A DNA stretch of 6,747 nt from Myxococcales bacterium (lineage in GTDB: Bacteria > Myxococcota_A > Polyangia > Haliangiales > J016): the NCBI GenBank assembly GCA_014238595.1, contig JABAAV010000083.1, positions 1 through 6,747 of the forward strand, in the 5' to 3' direction. The notes under the pieces are model-generated. The model saw nothing but the letters and a program-made list of their open reading frames with translations, was not told the origin of the DNA and did not search any database. Both the position numbers and the translations under genes were made by a program. Of this stretch, positions 1-5,347 are shown piece by piece. Positions within the stretch are counted from its first letter, which is position 1. Each line of letters begins with the position of its first letter.

Positions 1-176
1 TTATCAGGTGCAATAATGTCGGTAAGCATACGAAGCATGGTTGTTTTTCCTGCACCATTGGCACCAAGAAGACCATACACACAGCCCATTGGAATCACAC
101 AAGATATCTTTGATACAACCGTCACATGATTAAATGATTTAGTGACTTGTTCAAAAATAACAGCGTTTTTCGACAT
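1..176 (-). CDS. ABC transporter ATP-binding protein, N-terminal fragment (partial, runs off left edge)
   Basis: The start codon is the ATG at 174-176, and 58 codons are visible before the window ends; the C-terminal three quarters lie outside. The fragment shows the usual start of an ABC ATPase: a short beta strand (VIFEQVTKSF, residues 6-15), then GLLGANGAGKTT at residues 35-46, whose Walker A is GANGAGKTT (38-46) with the ATP-binding Lys44. The run MLRMLTDIIAPD follows, as in exporter-type ABC ATPases. Q-loop, signature, Walker B and H-loop are not in view, so the substrate cannot be named. The ATG lies 4 bases after the fabI stop, so it is probably co-transcribed and translationally coupled with fabI; only a weak TAGG precedes it. 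Family assignment is firm, specific function unknown. Confidence 0.9.
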   Translation of the reverse strand, partial: MSKNAVIFEQVTKSFNHVTVVSKISCVIPMGCVYGLLGANGAGKTTMLRMLTDIIAPD

Positions 177-180
177 CCTA

Positions 181-1068
181 TTATTCTACTGCCATGCCCA
201 TCGAATGGTAACCATGATCAACATAAAGAACAGTTCCCGTGATAGCTTTAGCCATAGGACTACACAAAAAAGCACCTGCTTGACCAACATCTTGACCCTC
301 TAATCGACCTTTTAAAGGTGAATTTTTGGATGTGTAATCAATCATTTTATCAATGAAACCAATGGCACTCGCTGCACGTGATGCATAAGGACCTGCCGAA
401 ATAATATTGACACGATGTCCCCATTTTCGACCTGATTCATAGGCTAATAGACGACAATCAGATTCTAATGCAGCTTTAGCAGAGGACATACCTCCACCAT
501 ATTCTGGGATAACACGTTCACTCGCCATATAGGTCAATGCAAGAAAAGCACCGCTTTGTGGCATCAATGGTCCAAAAGAACGCACAATAGAGGTTAATGA
601 ATAAGCACTGGTCCCAATAGCCGCTAAATAACCTGCACGCGATGTTTCGATCAATGGATTTTTAACTTCAGGCCCATTGGCTAAACTATGCACAACAATA
701 TCAATACCTTCTGATCCAAAATCATGGCGAAGCCGTGTCGCAACACCATCGATACTCACATCTTGATGATCTTTGTAACGCTTATGTTCTTTGAGTTCTT
801 GAGGCACATCATCTGCAACATCAAAACTTGCATCTAATGCATAGATGCCTTCAAAAGACATTTTCTCCCCTGAAGCAAGGGTCATGGATTGATCAAATTT
901 GCCGCGCTCCAACATCGTTGTAAAAATAGTATATGCAGGAGGCCATGTCCCAACACAAATAGATGCACCCGCTTCTGCCAATGCTTTTGCTATTGCAAAT
1001 CCATACCCTCCATCATCAGCAACACCTGCAATGAAAGCTCTTTTTCCTGATAAATCAATTCCTAACAT
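181..1068 (-). CDS. fabI: Enoyl-[acyl-carrier-protein] reductase (NADH), long-insert plant/chlamydia-like FabI
   Basis: This 295-residue cytoplasmic enzyme should catalyse the last reductive step of each fatty acid elongation round, reducing trans-2-enoyl-ACP with NAD(P)H. It is a complete short-chain-dehydrogenase-fold protein: the glycine-rich cofactor loop lies near residues 13-26 (IAGVADDGGYG), HSLANGPE at 127-134, and the catalytic Tyr180, Tyr190 and Lys198. Tyr190 and Lys198 are spaced Y-x7-K, as in plant and chlamydial enzymes rather than the Y-x6-K of E. coli. The stretch at about 42-105, including GKFDQS and HKRYKD, is the extra loop of the long form, which explains a length above the roughly 260 residues of typical bacterial FabI. 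SAGPYASRAASAIGFI (224-239) is the substrate-loop region. An AGGA sits about 10 bases before the ATG. A promoter candidate lies 60-85 bases upstream, and the ABC ATPase gene follows after 4 bases. Confidence 0.96.
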   Translation of the reverse strand: MLGIDLSGKRAFIAGVADDGGYGFAIAKALAEAGASICVGTWPPAYTIFTTMLERGKFDQSMTLASGEKMSFEGIYALDASFDVADDVPQELKEHKRYKDHQDVSIDGVATRLRHDFGSEGIDIVVHSLANGPEVKNPLIETSRAGYLAAIGTSAYSLTSIVRSFGPLMPQSGAFLALTYMASERVIPEYGGGMSSAKAALESDCRLLAYESGRKWGHRVNIISAGPYASRAASAIGFIDKMIDYTSKNSPLKGRLEGQDVGQAGAFLCSPMAKAITGTVLYVDHGYHSMGMAVE

Positions 1069-1108
1069 ATATCTTTTATCCTATTCTGTAATTGAAACAT
1101 CATATATT

Positions 1109-1252
1109 ATGCCTATGATTTGAAGAGTATATGATAGTAACAACGACTAGCAACTCCAAGTCATCATTACTTAGCTCAAACCCGTGTTTTCACCTTAGCC
1201 ATGCTAAAAACAACCGTTTTAGTCCTTCATTTAAATACGTCATCATAGGCAT
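1109..1252. repeat. 11-bp inverted repeat pair within the fabI upstream spacer
   Basis: ATGCCTATGAT at 1109-1119 recurs as its exact reverse complement at 1242-1252, with about 122 bases between. The left copy falls where transcription from the proposed fabI promoter would begin. The arms could be paired operator half-sites, the base of a long stem in a readthrough transcript, or chance. This spacer between fabI and the biotinyl carrier gene (1069-1316) holds no gene I can support and no convincing intrinsic terminator. Confidence 0.4.
1126..1153 (-). promoter_or_regulatory. Candidate sigma70-type promoter for fabI
   Basis: Reading the minus strand, TTGCTA (1148-1153; 4 of 6 to TTGACA) is followed after exactly 16 bases by TATACT (1126-1131; 5 of 6 to TATAAT). 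Transcription would start near 1118-1120, leaving a leader of about 50 bases before the fabI ATG at 1068. It is the best promoter-like pair in the spacer and fits a separate fabI-ABC transcription unit. AT-rich DNA gives chance matches, so this is a prediction from pattern alone. Confidence 0.4.
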
Positions 1253-1316
1253 TAATTAAAGATTGTCTTACTGAAAAGAATCAAAAAATCAAACGGGTTA
1301 AGACTTTTCTAATCAA

Positions 1317-1535
1317 TTATTCTTCAATGGTTGCAACAACAACACCTTCATCAACAGGTTCACCTTCTGCAATGACAATCGAAGCAATTTTGCCATCACA
1401 GGGTGCTTCAATCGGTATTTCCATTTTCATTGATTCCAAAATGATCAGAACATCTCCTTCTGAAACAACGTCTCCTACTTTAGCTTCGATCTTCCAAACA
1501 GTACCTGTAATATGAGATTGTACTTCTGTGTCCAT
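1317..1535 (-). CDS. Stand-alone biotinyl (biotin carboxyl carrier) domain protein
   Basis: This 72-residue protein is essentially one biotinyl/lipoyl-attachment domain. The hallmark E-S-M-K-M-E lies at residues 34-39, so Lys37 is the expected biotin attachment site; Met on both sides of the Lys favours biotin over lipoate. The flanking hammerhead halves, GTVWKIEAKVGDVVSEGD (11-28) and APCDGKIASIVIAEGEPV (44-61), are intact. Such proteins carry CO2 between the biotin carboxylase and carboxyltransferase subunits of acyl-CoA carboxylases. It lacks the long N-terminal Ala/Pro region of AccB, so it is more like the small carriers that serve propionyl- or methylcrotonyl-type carboxylases. No carboxylase subunit is in view. 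AGGAG at 1545-1549 lies 9 bases before the ATG. It follows the GYF protein by 28 bases and is probably the last gene of the operon. Confidence 0.9.
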   Translation of the reverse strand: MDTEVQSHITGTVWKIEAKVGDVVSEGDVLIILESMKMEIPIEAPCDGKIASIVIAEGEPVDEGVVVATIEE

Positions 1536-1563
1536 ACGATATTTCTCCTAGATTGAATATTGG

Positions 1564-3000
1564 TTACTTAAATCGAAACGGATAACTTAGCGTTGGATAT
1601 CCTTTTTGGGAACGAGGAAATCGCACTTTTTTCATAATTTTAGAGACACAATTTTTCAAACCTGATCTTTTTCGAAATGAACGCCTAAACAAACCACTGC
1701 TCTTTTGTCCTGCTTTGAGTTTGATGACTCGACCTTTTGAATTGACACGAAACGACAAATATCCTTTGCCTTGAAATCGATATTTGCGCCCGCATCGTCG
1801 CAATGGTTTTCGTATTTTTGCCATACCTTTTTTTATGTCATCACGGGAAAGTTTTATCGGAAGATAGCTCTTTAGATCATCTGATCGTATTTGACGACAA
1901 CAATCCTTTTCAGGATTCAGTAGACAAAGCACTTCATCACAGGGTTCTTTATAACGATCATCAATACGCTGTGATCGTCTATTCTTAGTTGTTTTTTTCC
2001 TTTTGAGGTTGCGTTTATTACGCTGTCTATTGTTATTAGAACGATTCGATAATTTCGTTACCTTTTCAGAGTCTCTAACTCGTTCACTGAGCGTTCGTGT
2101 TAATTGATCAACATTGCTTTTGAGTGTATCTTTGTTTTTTTTCTTGACAGACATTGATGTTTTTTCAGCAATAGTTTCTTTACTGTTCGTTTGGACAGAA
2201 CTTGACTCTTCTTCAAAATAATTCACTGCAAAGAGGGTTACTCCGACAATCAAGACAAGACCTAATCCCCAAAGAATAACGTGACCAACATGTTTGATCT
2301 GACTAGGCATTGCTGAAAGCATTGTTGAATGTGCCTTCGTGATCATTGTTTCTTCAAACATCCGTTGACGTTCCAACTCTTGGTGTTGAGCCTGCATGTG
2401 TTGGGTCGTCATTGATTGTATATCAATAAGTCCACTTTTTGCCTGTATCGGTTGATCCAACGAAGGTTTTGCAGATTTCAGTCCTTGTGTAATTTGTTCT
2501 AAGGAGAACAAATCAGAATGTTCATCACGTTCGGCAATCATTTTAGTATCACGCTCTGGTTTTAACGAGGGTATTGGTGCTGAAGGCACCATCGGTTCTT
2601 TCAACGTCTTTGATTGAGCCTTCTTCATTGCAGGTTGATTGCTATCTCCAATAACATGCTGTGCAAGCTCAGCAACATCACCGAGAGGCATCCATTCCGG
2701 CATCCCTTCTTTCCAAACATAAGTTCTAGAGTGGATATTTCGCTGTCTATAACGTCGCTTAATCTCCTCGGTTGAGATAGGTCCTATCTGTTTATCATAG
2801 AGCGCGATATACCAAAGCACAGATGTTGTATCAGACATCGTAGAAACATCAACGTGATTCTGCCCATAGATCCTAGTTTCTGGATCGCCTTGAGATAACA
2901 GAATTTGATTGCCACAAATCGTACAACGAAAAGAGGCTTTAATCCCTTGAATTTGTAAATCAGAATATGTAGTTAGACAATCTGGACAACTAACAGGCAT
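1564..3000 (-). CDS. AgmX/GltJ-like envelope protein: MJ0042 zinc ribbon, GYF_2, one TM helix, TonB-like C-terminal domain
   Basis: This 478-residue protein has four parts. An MJ0042-type zinc ribbon holds Cys5-x2-Cys8 and Cys26-x2-Cys29. A GYF_2 domain covers about 63-110, with WYIA at the start, QIGP at 71-74 and WKEGMPEWMPL at 96-106. A long polar linker precedes a single membrane helix at about 241-262, flanked by Lys/His before and three Glu after, so the N-terminus should be cytoplasmic. A very basic Lys/Arg/Asn segment (about 286-345) follows, then a C-terminal domain (about 380-478). LSRDDIKKGMAKI, the single Cys403 and Cys451 and the ending SYPFRFK match the AgmX/PglI TonB-like domain. 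In Myxococcus, AgmX/GltJ has this domain order and works in gliding-motility complexes; related proteins are common in that phylum without a known role. Here there is one TonB-like domain. Architecture is firm; motility function is only a possibility. AGGA precedes the ATG by 7 bases. Confidence 0.85.
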   Translation of the reverse strand: MPVSCPDCLTTYSDLQIQGIKASFRCTICGNQILLSQGDPETRIYGQNHVDVSTMSDTTSVLWYIALYDKQIGPISTEEIKRRYRQRNIHSRTYVWKEGMPEWMPLGDVAELAQHVIGDSNQPAMKKAQSKTLKEPMVPSAPIPSLKPERDTKMIAERDEHSDLFSLEQITQGLKSAKPSLDQPIQAKSGLIDIQSMTTQHMQAQHQELERQRMFEETMITKAHSTMLSAMPSQIKHVGHVILWGLGLVLIVGVTLFAVNYFEEESSSVQTNSKETIAEKTSMSVKKKNKDTLKSNVDQLTRTLSERVRDSEKVTKLSNRSNNNRQRNKRNLKRKKTTKNRRSQRIDDRYKEPCDEVLCLLNPEKDCCRQIRSDDLKSYLPIKLSRDDIKKGMAKIRKPLRRCGRKYRFQGKGYLSFRVNSKGRVIKLKAGQKSSGLFRRSFRKRSGLKNCVSKIMKKVRFPRSQKGYPTLSYPFRFK

Positions 3001-3029
3001 CGCGATTTCCTAATTGTTCCAAAGGGGGA

Positions 3030-3167
3030 TTATACCTCAGATTCTTGGAGTTGTTGTATTTTTGTGGGAATTTCTTTGACAAACCCTTGGCGAACTGTAA
3101 GAAATAATAGTGCAACTGCAAATGCAAATAAAATAGCTACCGTCACCCAAAGTGGTTGTCGCAACAT
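3030..3167 (-). CDS. Small single-helix membrane protein, 45 residues (unrecognised)
   Basis: A 46-codon reading frame fills most of the gap between purA and the GYF protein. It runs from ATG (3165-3167) to TAA (3030-3032). The product begins MLRQPLWVTVAILF; residues 6-25 form one strongly hydrophobic helix (Leu, Val, Ala, Phe), followed by an amphipathic tail of about 20 residues with Arg26, Lys31, Glu32, Lys36, Glu42 and Glu44. The ATG lies 5 bases after the purA stop, and a GGTGAGGG ribosome-binding-like sequence overlaps that stop. The next gene begins 29 bases downstream. Position, ribosome site and the clean helix make a real gene likely. I recognise no family. It could act with the neighbouring membrane-anchored GYF protein, but that is inferred from adjacency alone. 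Topology is ambiguous because basic residues lie on both sides. Confidence 0.72.
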   Translation of the reverse strand: MLRQPLWVTVAILFAFAVALLFLTVRQGFVKEIPTKIQQLQESEV

Positions 3168-3169
3168 AA

Positions 3170-3177
3170 CCCTCACC
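3170..3177 (-). promoter_or_regulatory. Ribosome binding site of the 45-residue protein, overlapping the purA stop codon
   Basis: On the minus strand GGTGAGGG spans the purA TGA (3173-3175) and ends 2 bases before the ATG at 3167. The overlap suggests translational coupling to purA and is the main non-compositional support for the small gene. Confidence 0.55.
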
Positions 3178-4462
3178 CTTGTAATCCAAATGGTCTGAAA
3201 ATCTCAATCGACTCCTGACGTTGAGGTCCCACAGAAAGGAGTGTGAGAGGAATGTCTAGCATTGTTTCTATTGCCTTGACATAAGCTTGAGCATTTTTCG
3301 GCAAATCCGCGCGGGATCGAACATTTTGAATATCTTCTGTCCAACCATCAAAGGATTCATAACAAGGTTGTGCCATCGAAAAATCATCCAAAGTATCGGG
3401 AGGTGATTGAATCCGTCGATCGCCAATGTCATAGGCGGTACAAATTTTGAGGTCATCAAGCCCGCCGAGGACATCGAGTTTAGTCAATGCCAACCCTGTC
3501 ATTCCATTAATACGAACCGCATATCGTAATGCAACCATATCAAGCCAACCACATTCTCTCGGTCGTCCTGTCGTTGCACCAAATTCATTGCCTAATGCAC
3601 GCATGTTTTCTTCTTCGGCAATATCTAGTCGTGTTGGGAACGGACCATGACCAACACGTGTCGTGTAAGCTTTAGCAATACCGATCACAGCATCAATCGC
3701 GGTAGGCCCAACACCGCCACCAATACAAGCTCCTCCCGAGATTGTCGATGATGATGTCACATAAGGATATGTCCCATGATCCACATCTAACATGGTGCCT
3801 TGAGCACCTTCAAATAATACACGACGATTGCTTTGAAGGCTTTCATAAATAAACAAACCAGTATCCGTATAATAAGCCTCAAGCTGCTTTCCAATCGCAT
3901 AGGCTTCTTGTGTCATTGATTCCACAGAGTCTAATGCATGATCTGTTCCTGTGAATTCTTCCATATTTTGTGTAATCAGATCGCGTAATCTGTCTTTATT
4001 GATTAAATCACCCATACGCACGCCCCGCCGTGCCACTTTCGCTTCATAGGCAGGACCTATCCCACGTAGTGTCGTTCCAATGGCAGACGCTTTTTTTTCA
4101 CGAAATGCTTCAAGTGTTTTATGATACGGCATCACCACATGAGCACGTCGACTAATTAACAAATCATCATTCGATGCAAGGAGTCCGTGTGTCTGGCAAT
4201 TTTTAATTTCATCAACCAACATCCATGGATCAATGACCATCGCATCACCAAGCACACAGACTGTTCCTGGATGCATGACACCTGATGGAATCAAATGTGT
4301 AATTAACGTAGTACCTTCATGAACTAGAGTATGCCCAGCATTTGCACCACCACTGCATCGAACTACGATATCTGCATATTCTGAATAGAGATCAACGACT
4401 TTGCCTTTGCCTTCATCGCCCCACTGTGCACCAATCACAACCAATGCTGACATGGATACCAT
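3173..4462 (-). CDS. purA: Adenylosuccinate synthetase
   Basis: PurA makes adenylosuccinate from IMP, aspartate and GTP, the first committed step from IMP to AMP, in the cytoplasm. The 429-residue length is normal. All signature segments are present: GDEGKGK at residues 15-21 with the catalytic base Asp16, SGGANAGHT at 37-45 with catalytic His44, IGTTLRGIGPAYEAK at 128-142, EGAQGTMLDVDHGTYPYVTSSS in the middle (the IMP-site region), GHGPFPTRL, GRPRECGWLD, and the guanine-recognition TKLDVL near the C-terminus. Two starts are possible: Met1 (4460-4462) and Met4 (4451-4453). The shorter one places the catalytic Asp at residue 13, close to E. coli PurA; neither has a good ribosome site. It begins 24 bases after the nif3-like stop and is followed at 5 bases by the small membrane protein gene. 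No missing catalytic residues. Confidence 0.98.
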   Translation of the reverse strand: MVSMSALVVIGAQWGDEGKGKVVDLYSEYADIVVRCSGGANAGHTLVHEGTTLITHLIPSGVMHPGTVCVLGDAMVIDPWMLVDEIKNCQTHGLLASNDDLLISRRAHVVMPYHKTLEAFREKKASAIGTTLRGIGPAYEAKVARRGVRMGDLINKDRLRDLITQNMEEFTGTDHALDSVESMTQEAYAIGKQLEAYYTDTGLFIYESLQSNRRVLFEGAQGTMLDVDHGTYPYVTSSSTISGGACIGGGVGPTAIDAVIGIAKAYTTRVGHGPFPTRLDIAEEENMRALGNEFGATTGRPRECGWLDMVALRYAVRINGMTGLALTKLDVLGGLDDLKICTAYDIGDRRIQSPPDTLDDFSMAQPCYESFDGWTEDIQNVRSRADLPKNAQAYVKAIETMLDIPLTLLSVGPQRQESIEIFRPFGLQG

Positions 4463-4486
4463 CTAAACATGACAACACAGACCACG

Positions 4487-5263
4487 CTACACCGGACAGG
4501 GATTATCTATAAAAATGATTTCTGCCTGTGAAAATTTCTCAGACAGTGCTTTAACAAGAGCTTTTGCCCCATAAACCTCTGTATTGTAATGACCTGCCGC
4601 AACCAAGGTCATGCCATATTCACGGGCTAGCTCAACACACGGTTCTGAAATTTCTCCTGTAATAAACAGATCACAATCTGCCTTTGCCGCATCTTTCAAC
4701 AAATCACCTGCACTCCCTGTACATAAACCTACACGCTGAATCGAATCATTGCCATAAGGAAAAACATAAGGAAGTGATTGATTTTCTGGAATTGTAATTT
4801 TGATTTTCGCCATCGCTTCTTGTTGGCTAAGCGGAGAGTCCCATGTGCCATAAACACCTAAGACATGCCCACATACCTTTCCAAAGGTTCCGTGTGGTTC
4901 TTGAAGTGATAATGCATTAAACAGCCCTACATTGTTACCTAGCGAAGGATGTTTATCTAACGGCAAATGATATCCAGCCAACGATATACAATGCTCAAAC
5001 AAAAACTGTATCCGTTTTGCGTTTATTCCTACTAAACGATCATAGCCATGTTTCCAAAATAGCCCATGATGCACCACAATGAGATCAGCGTTGTATTGTT
5101 TTGCTTTTTTAAATAACGCCATATTCGCCGACACACCTGTAACAATTCGTGTCACTTCCGACGAAGCTTCTATTTGTAATCCATTGGTACCATAATCATC
5201 AAAATCCTCAATAGCCAATGTCGTATCGAGGTAATCAATAATGTCCTTTAGAGCATAATTCAT
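4487..5263 (-). CDS. Nif3-family dinuclear metal-binding protein (YbgI/YqfO-like)
   Basis: Starting at the ATG at 5261-5263 this is a 258-residue Nif3/YbgI-family protein. The family forms hexameric rings with two metal ions per subunit and is often labelled a GTP cyclohydrolase I type 2 homologue; its biological reaction remains poorly settled. The five metal ligands expected from YbgI are present in order: His65 and His66 (VVHHGLFW), Asp103 (YHLPLDKH), His225 and Glu229 (AAGHYNTEVYG). The N-terminal NGLQIE signature (27-32) is also present. A longer reading frame begins at a TTG (5312-5314), but that codon lies inside the palindrome. Family members start just ahead of a KDIIDYLD-like helix, and AGGAAGG (5270-5276) sits 6 bases before this ATG, so I use the shorter form. 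First gene of the probable five-gene operon with purA. Confidence 0.93.
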   Translation of the reverse strand: MNYALKDIIDYLDTTLAIEDFDDYGTNGLQIEASSEVTRIVTGVSANMALFKKAKQYNADLIVVHHGLFWKHGYDRLVGINAKRIQFLFEHCISLAGYHLPLDKHPSLGNNVGLFNALSLQEPHGTFGKVCGHVLGVYGTWDSPLSQQEAMAKIKITIPENQSLPYVFPYGNDSIQRVGLCTGSAGDLLKDAAKADCDLFITGEISEPCVELAREYGMTLVAAGHYNTEVYGAKALVKALSEKFSQAEIIFIDNPCPV

Positions 5264-5269
5264 ACAATT

Positions 5270-5276
5270 CCTTCCT
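5270..5276 (-). promoter_or_regulatory. Strong ribosome binding site that fixes the Nif3-family start
   Basis: AGGAAGG on the minus strand, 6 bases before the ATG at 5261-5263. It selects this start over the in-frame TTG 51 bases further upstream and is the strongest ribosome site in the window. Confidence 0.75.
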
Positions 5277-5290
5277 AAACCACGATCAAG

Positions 5291-5315
5291 CTTGTCAATA
5301 TACCATATTGACAAG
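5291..5315. promoter_or_regulatory. Perfect 11-bp inverted repeat, candidate operator between divergent genes
   Basis: CTTGTCAATAT (5291-5301), ACC, then ATATTGACAAG (5305-5315): the two arms are exact reverse complements. It lies in the 84-base spacer between the Nif3-family gene (minus) and the acyl-CoA synthetase-like gene (plus). A terminator is unlikely because both genes point away from it and no T-run follows. A dimeric repressor or activator site controlling one or both genes is the natural reading. I do not recognise the site as that of a known regulator. Confidence 0.6.
5297..5305 (-). promoter_or_regulatory. Candidate extended -10 promoter for the nif3-like/purA operon
   Basis: On the minus strand TGGTATATT fits the extended -10 pattern TGnTATAAT, with 5 of 6 in the hexamer. 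No good -35 is found at the usual distance, as is tolerated with extended -10 elements. Transcription would start near 5290, leaving a leader of about 27 bases with the strong ribosome site. The element lies in the centre of the palindrome, so protein bound there would be expected to block it. Confidence 0.35.
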
Positions 5316-5347
5316 ACTAGGGGTATCTAGGCTAGGCTTTCGTTCTT

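Noticed and set aside
899..1123. 74-residue plus-strand frame opposite the start of fabI
   Set aside because: Antisense to conserved fabI codons, no ribosome site, no recognisable family.
1204..1222. Small hairpin CTAAAA-N7-TTTTAG in the fabI spacer
   Set aside because: Six mostly A-T pairs with a 7-base loop is too weak to call a regulatory or terminator structure.
1190..1252. A 20-codon minus-strand frame (starting MPMMTYLNEG) in the spacer upstream of fabI
   Set aside because: No ribosome site precedes it, it has no run of codons suggesting an attenuation leader, and frames of this length are expected by chance.
1265..1304. Possible terminator or pseudoknot after the biotinyl carrier gene: GTCTTA/TAAGAC arms with interleaved GAAAAG/CTTTTC arms
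   Set aside because: The stems are only 6 bp and AT-rich, the loops exceed 20 bases and no U-tract follows in the minus direction; an intrinsic terminator cannot be supported.
5264..5314. N-terminal extension of the Nif3-family protein by 17 residues from a TTG start
   Set aside because: The TTG lies inside the palindrome and has no ribosome site, whereas the internal ATG has a strong one and fits the family's usual N-terminus.
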